Of a stretch of 64,000 nt of DNA, positions 25,756-34,307 are shown in pieces. The translations under genes were made by a program, and so were the position numbers. The notes under the pieces were generated by a model. It saw only the letters and a program-made list of their open reading frames with translations. It did no database searches and was not told the origin of the DNA. The stretch comes from SZAS-79 sp964599095. Lineage in GTDB: Bacteria > Pseudomonadota > Gammaproteobacteria > Burkholderiales > SG8-39. The stretch spans positions 124,001 through 188,000 of the forward strand of contig CAZREB010000008.1 of NCBI GenBank assembly GCA_964599095.1. Reading direction: 5' to 3'. How positions within the stretch are numbered: the first letter of the stretch is position 1; each line of letters opens with the position of its first letter.

Positions 25756-26892
25756 TTACTTCTTCTTGTCGTCCGGCTTCTTCTGCTCGAGCAGTTCGGC
25801 GCGCTTCTTCAGCGTGTCGGCGAGCTTCTTCGACTGGACGACGAGCACGTAGTCCTTGAGCGTCTTCTCGCGCGCGACCCGCTCTTCGAGCTTCTTCGTC
25901 TCTTCGGCGAAGGCTTTCTCGCGCTTTTCCTTGTCTTCGGGCTTTTCGTCCTTGGGCGGCGCGGAGGCGGTGCGCTTGGGCGTGCCTTCCACCTCGACCT
26001 TGACGAAAGTCCTGTCCTTGTCGGTCTTGCCGATCCGCAGCGTGTAGGCGAGGTCGTCGAACGTGGTCGCGGTGACCACTGTCGGCTTGTCGAGGCCGGT
26101 GTCGGCGCCGTCGGCCGCGAGGTCTTCGATCTCGACCTTGTTCAGGCTGTAGGAAGCGGCGTTGGCGCGCGAGATGTCGAGCTTCTGGCCCGGCGCGGCG
26201 CGATCGAGCTTCCAGTCGATGCCGTCGGTCACGCGCTCGATCCTGTAGCCGTCGCTGCCTTCGGCCGGCTTGACCTCGAGCACCTTGACCTTCTCGATCG
26301 CGAAGCCTTCCTTCGAGACCCAGTCGCCGGTGGCGGCGGTCGCGACGCGCAGCGGGTCGGAGACGATGTACACCTGCTTCGGGTCCGAAGGCAGCATCAC
26401 GAAGCGGCCGTCGCCGGGCGCTTTCGACGCGTCGCCCTCGGGCTCCTTCTTGAAGTACTTTTTGCCGACCAGCAATTCGGCGAGCACCTTGCCGTCGGCT
26501 GCCTTGAAAGTGACAATCGTGGCGGCGCCTTCCTTGCCGGCCTCGGCGAGGTTGAGGCGCGGGCGGTCCTTCTCGCCCACCGGCTCGACCTGGCCGGCCT
26601 TCAGCTCGATCGACTTGACGACGAGATCGGTGACCTTGTCGAGGTCGGCTGCGAAGCCGTTCTTCTCGGCGATCGTCCAGCGGTTGTCCTTCTTCACCAG
26701 CGTGAGCGACTGCTTGGGCTCGCGGATCGCGATGCTGGCGACTTCGCTCGCCTTGAGGCCCTTGAGCAGCGGCTGGCCGAGCTGGGAGGTGACTGCGGGC
26801 TTGGCGGTCTCGCCCTGCCGGAAGACGAGCAGCGCGGCGCCGCCGATGACGACCAGGAGGATGCCGAGGATCGCGACGAGTTGCTTGTTCAT
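25756..26892 (-). CDS. DUF4340 domain protein of a Gld-like ABC operon
   Basis: A 378-aa protein with one N-terminal membrane segment (LVAILGILLVVIGGAALLVF) and a large extracytoplasmic part made of DUF4340 repeats (SIAIREPKQSLTLVKKDNRW, WTIAEKNGFAADLDKVTDLV). The C-terminal 60 residues are highly charged and coiled-coil-like (KLEERVAREKTLKDYVL). DUF4340 genes typically close operons that encode a GldA-like ATPase, a permease and a GldG-like protein, exactly as here. The ATG overlaps the gldG-like stop. Function of the complex in proteobacteria is unknown. Confidence 0.85.
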   Translation of the reverse strand: MNKQLVAILGILLVVIGGAALLVFRQGETAKPAVTSQLGQPLLKGLKASEVASIAIREPKQSLTLVKKDNRWTIAEKNGFAADLDKVTDLVVKSIELKAGQVEPVGEKDRPRLNLAEAGKEGAATIVTFKAADGKVLAELLVGKKYFKKEPEGDASKAPGDGRFVMLPSDPKQVYIVSDPLRVATAATGDWVSKEGFAIEKVKVLEVKPAEGSDGYRIERVTDGIDWKLDRAAPGQKLDISRANAASYSLNKVEIEDLAADGADTGLDKPTVVTATTFDDLAYTLRIGKTDKDRTFVKVEVEGTPKRTASAPPKDEKPEDKEKREKAFAEETKKLEERVAREKTLKDYVLVVQSKKLADTLKKRAELLEQKKPDDKKK

Positions 26893-28793
26893 GCCGTGGC
26901 TCCCGGTGCGGCGCCGTTGCCGGCGCTTTCGGCGGCGCGGCGCCGGCGGACCATGGCGTAGCCCAGCCCGAAGAGCGCCACCAGCAGCGGCATCAGCGCG
27001 ATGTTGATGACCTTGGTCCAGAACTGCAGCGCCTCCGCATCCTGGCGCAGCGTCTTGCGAAGCTCCTTGAGGACGTGGCGCGTCTCGACGACGCGCTTCT
27101 TGAAGCGATCGAGCTCGGCCTGCTGCTCGGGCGACAGGATCTGCGCCGACTTCACGCCGCCGGACTGCTTCTGCAGCTTCTGCATCTTCTCGGTCGTCTG
27201 GGTCAGCTCGTCCTCGAGTTCCTTGATCTTGCCGAAGTACTGCTTCTGCGCGTTCGCTTCCATTTCGCGGACCACGGTCAGCGGCCGGAAGCTCGAGGCG
27301 CGCGTGCGCAGGCTCATCAGGTCGTCGCCCGAGGCGAGCTGCTCGATCATGCCCTGCACCAGCGCGAGGTTGCCGTTGGACGGCACCACGACCCGTTGGC
27401 CGAGGATGTTCTGCACCTCGACTGCAGCGCCGTCGGCCAGCATGTCGGCATCGGCCACCAGCACCACCGAGTTCTCGGCCGCGGCTTCCTTGAGTTGCGG
27501 TACTGGATCGGCCGCAGGTTTCTTGTCCTTGTCCTGGTTGAAGGGCGCAGGCTTGCCTTCAGGGAACGCGGTCTTGAACTTGCCGGCGAGGCGCAGCGCA
27601 AGCGGCTTGGCCTTGTTGTCCGGTGCGAAACCCTTCATTGCCGCGTCGCCCGAGACCGAAGCCACGATGTTGTCGACCAGCATCGAGTTCGGCGAGGTGC
27701 GCGCGAGCTCGGTGACCTTGAGCCCCTCGGCCGGCTTGGACGCGTCGAACACGCCCGAGAACGCCAGCAGCAGCGTGTCGATCTGGCCGGTGGCCACGTC
27801 GTCCTTGTTGAGCGCGGTCTTGTTGAGCGTCATCACGGTAGGCGTGTAGCGTTGGCCGGCGCCGGAAGCGTAGGTCACGTCGGCCACCACCTTGCCCTGG
27901 TCCATGTTGATGCCCCAGGCCTTGAACAGCCGCGGCAGCGAGGACGAACCCGGCTGGCCCGGCATCGTCGGCATCATCGGGTTGGGCTGCTGGTCGAAGA
28001 ACATGTACGGATCGACGAAGGCGATCAGCTTGCCGCCGCGCAGCACGAACTGGTCGAGCGCGTACTCGGCCGATTCCATGATGTCGCGCGGCTGGATCAC
28101 GAGCAGGACCTTGATGTCCTTGTCGATCGCCTCGGCGGTCATCGGCACTTCCTTGACGTTGAAGTCGCGCTTCAACTCGTTGGCGAGCACCCAGGGTTCG
28201 CTGCCCTGCCGGGTCATCGGGTTCATGGGCGCGCCGAGCACCGGCACCGCGCTCATGAGGCCGATGGTCGGGCGCTCGGCGTTCGCGACCCGCGAAATCG
28301 CCTTGACCAGGTCGTACTCGAGCAGCATTTCGCGCTGTTGCGAGATGTTCGAGATCGATTGCTTCCTGTCGAGCCGGCTGACCGACAGGCCGAGGTAGAA
28401 CTGCTCGCCGGAAAAGAGCGTCTGCGGGTCGACGCCGTCGAGCTGCGCGGCGTCCTCCTCGTCGGAGTCCGGCTTGGGGTTGTATTTCTCGACCACCAGG
28501 TTCGGGCCGGCAACCGCCTGGAACTCGCGCACCAGGTCTTCGACGCGCTGCGCGAAGCTGCGCAACTGGACGGGAATCGCGTTGTCGCCCTGCGAGATGT
28601 ACAACCTCAGCTTCACCGGGCCGTCGAGCTTCTGCAGGATCTTCCTGGTGCCGTCGGAAAGCGTGTAGAGCTTGCCGTCGGTCAGGTCGGCGCGCGCCGC
28701 GCCGCCCGCAGCGAGGTAGTTGAACGCCACGAGGATGATGAAAAGGGCCGCGAGCCCGACGGCCGAGAACAGGAAGGTTTCGTATTTTTTCAT
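26889..28793 (-). CDS. GldG-like ABC-associated membrane protein
   Basis: A 634-aa protein with an N-terminal membrane segment (FLFSAVGLAALFIILVAFNY), the GldG/IFT52-like region (PVKLRLYISQGDNAIPVQLR; LVVEKYNPKPDSDEEDAAQL), a coiled coil (IKELEDELTQTTEKMQKLQK) and a C-terminal membrane helix (IALMPLLVALFGLGYAMVRR). In Bacteroidetes GldG works with the GldA ATPase and GldF permease; this operon has the same set plus DUF4340. Confidence 0.88.
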   Translation of the reverse strand: MKKYETFLFSAVGLAALFIILVAFNYLAAGGAARADLTDGKLYTLSDGTRKILQKLDGPVKLRLYISQGDNAIPVQLRSFAQRVEDLVREFQAVAGPNLVVEKYNPKPDSDEEDAAQLDGVDPQTLFSGEQFYLGLSVSRLDRKQSISNISQQREMLLEYDLVKAISRVANAERPTIGLMSAVPVLGAPMNPMTRQGSEPWVLANELKRDFNVKEVPMTAEAIDKDIKVLLVIQPRDIMESAEYALDQFVLRGGKLIAFVDPYMFFDQQPNPMMPTMPGQPGSSSLPRLFKAWGINMDQGKVVADVTYASGAGQRYTPTVMTLNKTALNKDDVATGQIDTLLLAFSGVFDASKPAEGLKVTELARTSPNSMLVDNIVASVSGDAAMKGFAPDNKAKPLALRLAGKFKTAFPEGKPAPFNQDKDKKPAADPVPQLKEAAAENSVVLVADADMLADGAAVEVQNILGQRVVVPSNGNLALVQGMIEQLASGDDLMSLRTRASSFRPLTVVREMEANAQKQYFGKIKELEDELTQTTEKMQKLQKQSGGVKSAQILSPEQQAELDRFKKRVVETRHVLKELRKTLRQDAEALQFWTKVINIALMPLLVALFGLGYAMVRRRRAAESAGNGAAPGATA

Positions 28794-28799
28794 GGTCGA

Positions 28800-29552
28800 T
28801 CAGCCTGCCCGGTGGTTGCGGATGATCACGGAAGTCGCAAACAGCGCGAATCCGATCACCGAGAGGAAGAAGAAGAGGTCGCGGGTGTCGATCACGCCTT
28901 TCTGGAACCCGTCGAAATGGGTGATGACCGAGAACGCGGCCACGACCTGGACCAGCGCCGGGTTCGCCCAGCGGGTCATCATGTCGGTGACCGGGTTGAA
29001 GCCGGCGAGGATCAGGAACAGGCACAGCACCACCGACAGGATGAACGCGATCACCTGGTTGCGCGTGAGCGCCGAGGTCATGCAGGTGATCGCGAGGTAC
29101 GCGCCCGAGAGCAGGAAGCTGCCGATGTAGCCGGCCGCGATCATGCCGTTGTCCGGGTCGCCGAGCACGTTGACCGTGATCGCGATCGGGAAGGTCAGCG
29201 CCAGCGCGATTGCGAGGAAGGTCCACGACGCGAGGAACTTGGCGACGATCGCCTCCCAGGCATTCACCGGCATCGTGAGCAGCAGCTCCATCGTGCCGGA
29301 GCGGCGCTCCTCGGACCAGACGCGCATGCCCACCGCGGGCACCAGCACCAGGTAGATCCACGGATGCCACGAGAAGAACGACGAGAGGCTCGCCTCGCCG
29401 CGCTCGAAGAAGCTGCCGACGGTAAACGTGAAGAACCCGGCGAGCAGCAGGAAGATCACGAGGAACACATACGCGACCGGCGAGGTGAAGTAGGACGACA
29501 ACTCGCGCTTGGCGATCGCCCGGATATTGGCGACGGAACTGTTCGCTTTCAT
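28800..29552 (-). CDS. ABC-2 type permease (GldF-like)
   Basis: A 250-aa membrane protein with about six hydrophobic segments and the ABC-2 landmarks IAKRELSSYFTSPVAYVF and EERRSGTMELLLTMPVN (the MELLLTMPVN loop). The start overlaps the ATPase stop by one base (TAATG). It forms the membrane part of the complex with the ATPase and the GldG-like protein. Confidence 0.9.
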   Translation of the reverse strand: MKANSSVANIRAIAKRELSSYFTSPVAYVFLVIFLLLAGFFTFTVGSFFERGEASLSSFFSWHPWIYLVLVPAVGMRVWSEERRSGTMELLLTMPVNAWEAIVAKFLASWTFLAIALALTFPIAITVNVLGDPDNGMIAAGYIGSFLLSGAYLAITCMTSALTRNQVIAFILSVVLCLFLILAGFNPVTDMMTRWANPALVQVVAAFSVITHFDGFQKGVIDTRDLFFFLSVIGFALFATSVIIRNHRAG

Positions 29553-30481
29553 TATTTTTTCACCGTGTCGGGCAGGGTAATGCGGCGGAACACTTCGTCG
29601 AGCTGGCCTTCCTCGGTGCGCAGCGCATCGATGCGCCAGCCTTCGCGGCCGGCGAGGTCGACGACCGCGCGGGCGAGGGCGGCCGGCGAATTCTTGTCCT
29701 TGGGGAAGACGCGCAGCGAACCATTGACGGTCTCGACCCGCGCGGCTTCCGGCAGGCCCGCAAGCCTGGCCGCGTCCGCATTCGGCGAGGCGATCGTGAC
29801 CGCGCCGGCGAGGTCCGACATGTTGCGCAATTCCTGCGGCGTGCCGTTGGCCACGATGCGGCCGCGGTCGATGATGATCGCGCGGGTGCAGGCCGCGTCG
29901 ACTTCCTCGAGGATGTGGGTAGAGAAGATCACCGCCTTGGTCTTGCCCATCTCGCGGATCAGGTTCCTCACCTCGTGCTTCTGGTTCGGGTCGAGGCCGT
30001 CGGTCGGCTCGTCCATGATCAGGACTTCGGGGTCGTGGATCAGCGACTGGGCGAGGCAGGTGCGGTGCCGGTAGCCCTTGGAGAGCGTGTCGATCTGCTG
30101 GTGCAGCACGGAAGACAGGAAACAGAGGTCGACGACGCGATGGACCGCTTTTTTCTTCGCGTCGCCGCTGAGGCCGCGCAACTCTGCGGTGAACCCGAGG
30201 AACCCCTCGACCGACATGTCCGGGTAGGAGGCGGCATTCTCGGGCAGGTAGCCCACCAGGCGCTTGGCCGCGAGGGCGTCCTCGATCACGTCGTGCCCGC
30301 CGATCGAGATCTTCCCGTCCGTGGGCGGCAGGAAGCCGGTGATCATGCGCATGGTGGTCGATTTGCCGGCGCCGTTGGGCCCGAGGAACCCGAGCACCTC
30401 GCCGCGCTCGACCGAAAATGACAGGTCGTCGACAGCCTTCTTCGGCCCGAACGACTTGGTCAGGTGTTCTATCCGTATCAT
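29552..30481 (-). CDS. ABC transporter ATP-binding protein (GldA/NatA-like)
   Basis: A 309-aa ATPase with Walker A GPNGAGKST, Q-loop YLPENAASYPDM, signature LSKGYRHR (LSKGY variant common in GldA/NatA types), Walker B LIMDEPTDGLDPNQ and H-loop STHILEEVDA. A C-terminal regulatory domain of about 90 residues follows. First gene of the four-gene operon; the 138 bases upstream hold an inverted repeat and the probable promoter. Confidence 0.92.
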   Translation of the reverse strand: MIRIEHLTKSFGPKKAVDDLSFSVERGEVLGFLGPNGAGKSTTMRMITGFLPPTDGKISIGGHDVIEDALAAKRLVGYLPENAASYPDMSVEGFLGFTAELRGLSGDAKKKAVHRVVDLCFLSSVLHQQIDTLSKGYRHRTCLAQSLIHDPEVLIMDEPTDGLDPNQKHEVRNLIREMGKTKAVIFSTHILEEVDAACTRAIIIDRGRIVANGTPQELRNMSDLAGAVTIASPNADAARLAGLPEAARVETVNGSLRVFPKDKNSPAALARAVVDLAGREGWRIDALRTEEGQLDEVFRRITLPDTVKK

Positions 30482-30537
30482 CGCTTAAGCCTTGTAATTT
30501 TTAGAGTTCCGCGATTGCCGGGGCGGTAGTTAGGGCC

Positions 30538-30563
30538 GCGCCCCCGCGGATTCAAGGGGGCGC
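30538..30563 (-). terminator. Possible hairpin terminator between lysR and the ABC operon
   Basis: GCGCCCCC (30538-30545) and GGGGGCGC (30556-30563) form a perfect 8-bp GC stem with a 10-base loop, downstream of the LysR gene. No clear T-run follows on the minus strand, so termination is uncertain. Confidence 0.35.
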
Positions 30564-30619
30564 ATTATCGCCCAAATACGGCACCGGCCGGCCGGCATGC
30601 TCGGCGTTTGAGCGCAGTT

Positions 30620-31537
30620 TCAGCGTTTGGTTCGCGGGGCGTGCGGCGCGTGCGAGCGAAGGAATCCGCGAAAGGCCTGCGCCGCGGCCGACAAATGCTT
30701 GTCGCGCCAGTGGACGATGTGCCAAACCCCGGCGATCGGGAAATCGCGGGCCTTGAGCACCTGGACTTCACGCAGGTCGTAGTCGGTAAGTGCGTGCCGC
30801 GAAAGCACGGCGAGCCCCATGCCGCCGGCGACCGCCTGCTTGATGGCTTCGTTCGAGCCGAGCGTGATCCGGTTCGGCAGCTTGATGCGCTGCCGCGAAA
30901 GGTACTCGTCCACCGCCATGCGGGTACCCGAGCCGGTTTCGCGCAGCAGGAAGCGGTGTGCGGTCAGGTCGGCGAGCGAATATCGCCCGCGGGGCGGCGC
31001 AAAATCACCCGGCGCGATCAGCACCAGCGGGTTGTCGAGGAGCGGTTCGGCCTCGATCGCCCAGTCGAGCGGGGGCACGCTCATGACGTGGAAATCGTCT
31101 AGGTGGTCGCGCAGGCGCGCGAGGATGCCTTCGCGGTTCTGCACGTCGAGCTCCACCTCGATGCCCGGGTGCAGCCGGCAGAACTGGCCGAGCGCCTTGG
31201 GCAGGAAGTATTTGGCCGTGGTCACCACGGATACGCGCAGCCGGCCGCGACGCAGCGCGTCCGCGTCGTCCACCGCAGCCTCGAAACGAGACCACAGGGC
31301 GGAGAACTCGGTGCAGGTGTCGTAGAGCAGGCGGCCCACTTCGGTGAGCTGAACGCGACGACCGGACGCCTCGAACAACGGGCGGCCGACCGTTTCGGCG
31401 AGGCTCCTGACCTGGATCGACACCGAGGGCTGCGTCAGGTGCAGCGCTTCGGCCGCGCGCGAGAAGCTCGCATGGCGGGCCACCGCCTCGAAGATCTGGA
31501 GCTGTCGCAGCGTGGCGTTGCGGGGAAGGTTTCGCAT
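30620..31537 (-). CDS. LysR family regulator, CbbR-like
   Basis: A 305-aa LysR protein. The N-terminal HTH reads LRQLQIFEAVARHASFSRAA, EALHLTQPSVSIQVRSLAE; the effector domain contains RLRVSVVTTAKYFLPKALGQ. The AKYFLPKALG segment resembles CbbR proteins. It is transcribed away from the aldolase gene fba, the usual arrangement for a LysR regulator and its target. Whether it responds to CBB metabolites is not shown; no cbbLS genes lie in the window. Confidence 0.85.
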   Translation of the reverse strand: MRNLPRNATLRQLQIFEAVARHASFSRAAEALHLTQPSVSIQVRSLAETVGRPLFEASGRRVQLTEVGRLLYDTCTEFSALWSRFEAAVDDADALRRGRLRVSVVTTAKYFLPKALGQFCRLHPGIEVELDVQNREGILARLRDHLDDFHVMSVPPLDWAIEAEPLLDNPLVLIAPGDFAPPRGRYSLADLTAHRFLLRETGSGTRMAVDEYLSRQRIKLPNRITLGSNEAIKQAVAGGMGLAVLSRHALTDYDLREVQVLKARDFPIAGVWHIVHWRDKHLSAAAQAFRGFLRSHAPHAPRTKR

Positions 31538-31551
31538 CGGCTATATATAGA

Positions 31552-31564
31552 TGATAGTCAATGA
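31552..31564. promoter_or_regulatory. LysR-type T-N11-A site between lysR and fba
   Basis: TGATAGTCAATGA fits the LysR consensus T-N11-A; on the other strand TCATTGACTATCA also fits the TNA-N7-TNA pattern reported for CbbR. It lies just upstream of the lysR start, next to a TATATATA run (minus-strand TTGCTT-17-TATATA spacing), so autoregulation plus control of fba is plausible. The 31538-31794 stretch otherwise holds only the fba leader. Confidence 0.35.
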
Positions 31565-31794
31565 ACAAGCAAAATAACTCCAATTGGACTCTATTGTCGG
31601 CGAAGTCCAGACTTCGCGCCTGTCCACTCAGGAAGTTGTTGCACACGATGCTCGAAGAGGTCAAAGGTGAAGGGTCCGCAACGCGTGCGAAAGCGCCTGC
31701 TCGGCGCCGGAACCGCGGTCCCGGCGGACACGCCGAGAAGGTAAAATCCAGCCCTCCGCGAACCACCTTTCACCCTGATCAATCGAGGACCTGT

Positions 31795-32820
31795 ATGGAC
31801 AAGGCACTGCTTTCCAAAACCGCTGCTGCGATGGTCGCCAAAGGCAAGGGCATCCTGGCCGCCGACGAGTCGGCCGGCACCTGCGAAAAGCGCTTCCAGT
31901 CGGTCAACGTCCCGTGCACCGAGGACAACCGCCGCGCCTACCGCGGGCTGCTGTTCTCCACCCCCGGGGTCAACAAGTACGTCTCCGGCGTGATCCTGCA
32001 CGACGAAACGCTGCGCCAGAGCAATCCCGCGGGCGTGGCCTTCCCCGACTACCTGGCCAACCTCGGCGTGATCCCGGGGATCAAGGTGGACAAGGGGACC
32101 GTCAACATCCCGCTGACCACCGGCGGCGAGAAGGTCACCGAGGGGCTGGACGGCCTCGACAAGCGCCTGGCCGAGTACTTCAAGCTCGGCGCGCGCTTCG
32201 CCAAGTGGCGCGCGGTGATCACGATCGGTGACGGCATGCCCTCGCATACCTGCATTTACGCCAATGCCCATGCGCTGGCGCGCTATGCGGCCGCCTGCCA
32301 GGCCGCGTCGATCGTGCCGATGATCGAGCCCGAAGTGCTGCTCGACGGCAGCCACACGATCGAGCGCTGCGAAGAGGTGACCGAAGCCACGCTGCGGGCC
32401 ACCTTCGCCGCGCTGGCCGCCTACAACGTGGCCTCCGAGCACACGATCCTCAAGGCGAGCATGGTGGTCTCGGGCAACACCTGCCCGCGCCAGGCCGGCG
32501 TCGAGGAAGTGGCCGAGCGCACGCTGCGCGTGCTGAAGCGCACCGTCCCGGCGGCGCTGCCGGGCGTGGTGTTCCTGTCCGGCGGGCAGACGGATATTTC
32601 GGCAACCGCCCACCTGGATGCGATGAACCGCATGGGCCATGCGCCCTGGCCGCTGACGTTCTCGTACTCGCGCGCGCTGCAGAACACCGCGCTCAAGGCC
32701 TGGAGCGGCGATGCGGCGAACGCGGCGAAAGCGCAGGCGGCGTTTGCGCACCGGGCGCACATGAACGGCCTGGCCGCCGAAGGCAAGTGGAAGATGGAAC
32801 TGGAGAAGTCCGCCGCGTAA
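31795..32820 (+). CDS. Fructose-bisphosphate aldolase, class I
   Basis: Start ATG 31795 follows CGAGGAC; the longer frame adds 78 residues of non-family sequence. The 341-aa protein matches metal-independent class I aldolases: GKGILAADESAGTCEKRF near the N-terminus, IEPEVLLDG at about 177-185 and the Schiff-base Lys220 in HTILKASMVVSG. It cleaves fructose-1,6-bisphosphate in glycolysis/gluconeogenesis. It stands directly before purC, where betaproteobacteria usually carry a class II fba. Confidence 0.92.
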   Translation: MDKALLSKTAAAMVAKGKGILAADESAGTCEKRFQSVNVPCTEDNRRAYRGLLFSTPGVNKYVSGVILHDETLRQSNPAGVAFPDYLANLGVIPGIKVDKGTVNIPLTTGGEKVTEGLDGLDKRLAEYFKLGARFAKWRAVITIGDGMPSHTCIYANAHALARYAAACQAASIVPMIEPEVLLDGSHTIERCEEVTEATLRATFAALAAYNVASEHTILKASMVVSGNTCPRQAGVEEVAERTLRVLKRTVPAALPGVVFLSGGQTDISATAHLDAMNRMGHAPWPLTFSYSRALQNTALKAWSGDAANAAKAQAAFAHRAHMNGLAAEGKWKMELEKSAA

Positions 32821-32825
32821 TCAAG

Positions 32826-32860
32826 CACGGGGAGCCCCGCGGTTCTCCCGTGTTCCCTCC
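32826..32860 (+). repeat. Palindromic dispersed repeat, diverged copy 5
   Basis: Starts five bases after the fba stop and aligns with the 1192-1226 family at about three quarters of positions, keeping the C-rich CCCTCC end but with a changed palindrome. Confidence 0.55.
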
Positions 32861-32878
32861 CCAACCGTAAACTCCCCA

Positions 32879-33775
32879 ATGACCTCACCTCTATACGAAG
32901 CGACTATCAAGAGCCTGCCCAAGCTTGGCAGCGGCAAGGTGCGCGACATCTACGCGGTCGGCACCGACAAGATGCTGATCGTCACCTCGGATCGCCTGTC
33001 GGCGTTCGACGTCGTGCTCGGCGACCCGATCCCGTACAAGGGGCAGGTGCTCACCGAGATGGCCAATTTCTGGTTCGCGAAGCTCGGCCACGTGATTGCC
33101 AATCACCTGACCGGCATCGACCCGGAGACGGTGGTTTCGGGTGCCGACGAAAAGGCGCAGGTTCGCGGCCGCTCGATCGTCGTGAAGAAGCTCAAGCCGC
33201 TGCCGATCGAGGCGGTGGTTCGCGGCTACATCATCGGCTCGGGGTGGAAGGACTACCAGCAGACCGGCGCGGTGTGCGGGATCCAACTGCCCAAGGGACT
33301 GCAGCAGGCGGCCAAGCTGGCCGAGCCGATCTTCACGCCGGCCACCAAGGCCGAGATCGGCGAGCACGACGAGAACATCTCGTTCGAGCAGATGAGCAAG
33401 ACGATTGGCGCCGAGCTTGCGGCCAGGGTGCGCGACGTTGCGCTGCGCCTCTACAAGGAAGCCGCGGACTACGCGGCGACCAAGGGCATCATCATCGCCG
33501 ACACGAAGTTCGAGTTCGGCCTCGACGAGAAGAACAACCTGGTGCTGATCGACGAGGTGCTGACCGCCGATTCGTCGCGCTTCTGGCCGGCCAGCGAATA
33601 CAAGGTAGGCATCAGCCCGCCGTCGTTCGACAAGCAGTTCGTGCGCGACTACCTCGAGACGCTGGCCTGGGACAAGAAGCCCCCGGCGCCGAAGCTGCCG
33701 CCCGAAGTGCTTGCGAAGACCTCCGAGAAATACCGCGAGGCCCTTGAACGGCTGACCGGCAAGAAGCTTTCCTGA
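32879..33775 (+). CDS. purC: Phosphoribosylaminoimidazole-succinocarboxamide synthase
   Basis: A 298-aa SAICAR synthetase: LGSGKVRDIYAVG near the N-terminus, SDRLSAFDVV, VVRGYIIGSGWKDYQQTG in the middle and IADTKFEFGLD later. It joins CAIR with aspartate in purine synthesis. First of three closely spaced genes purC-purE-tsaC. Confidence 0.96.
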   Translation: MTSPLYEATIKSLPKLGSGKVRDIYAVGTDKMLIVTSDRLSAFDVVLGDPIPYKGQVLTEMANFWFAKLGHVIANHLTGIDPETVVSGADEKAQVRGRSIVVKKLKPLPIEAVVRGYIIGSGWKDYQQTGAVCGIQLPKGLQQAAKLAEPIFTPATKAEIGEHDENISFEQMSKTIGAELAARVRDVALRLYKEAADYAATKGIIIADTKFEFGLDEKNNLVLIDEVLTADSSRFWPASEYKVGISPPSFDKQFVRDYLETLAWDKKPPAPKLPPEVLAKTSEKYREALERLTGKKLS

Positions 33776-33815
33776 CCGCAACCAGACCAACCACAACGGA
33801 ACGAACCAAACGACT

Positions 33816-34307
33816 ATGGCTGCTCCCCTCGTTGGCATCCTCATGGGCTCCACCTCCGACTGGGAGGTGATGAAGCAGGCGGCAAAGGTGCTGGATGAAT
33901 TCGGCATCGCGTACGAAGCGCGCGCGATGTCGGCGCACCGCACGCCCGACCTGGTCGAGGAATTCGTCAAGGCCGCGCCCGGCCGCGGCATGAAATGCAT
34001 CATCGCCGGCGCGGGTGCCGCCGCGCACCTGGCCGGCGTCGTTGCAGCGCACACCACGCTTCCGGTGCTCGGCGTGCCGATGCCCTCGAAGCACCTCAAC
34101 GGCATGGACTCGCTGCTCTCCACCGTGCAGATGCCCAAGGGCATCCCGGTGGCGACCTTCGCGATCGGCGATGCCGGCGCGGCTAATGCCGCGCTGTTTG
34201 CCGTCGCGATGCTCGCGTTGTCGGATGCGAAGCTCGCGAAAAAGCTCACTGCATTCCGCAAGAAGCAATCGGACGCGGTACGCGCCGCGGTGCTTCCCAA
34301 GGCGTGA
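33816..34307 (+). CDS. purE: N5-carboxyaminoimidazole ribonucleotide mutase
   Basis: A 163-aa PurE with GILMGSTSDWEVM, SAHRTPD and the class I style GAGAAAHLAGVVA motif (class II PurE has a different motif here). Class I PurE needs the ATP-dependent partner PurK, whose gene usually follows purE in this group but is not present here; the next gene is tsaC. Overlaps tsaC by four bases. Confidence 0.95.
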   Translation: MAAPLVGILMGSTSDWEVMKQAAKVLDEFGIAYEARAMSAHRTPDLVEEFVKAAPGRGMKCIIAGAGAAAHLAGVVAAHTTLPVLGVPMPSKHLNGMDSLLSTVQMPKGIPVATFAIGDAGAANAALFAVAMLALSDAKLAKKLTAFRKKQSDAVRAAVLPKA

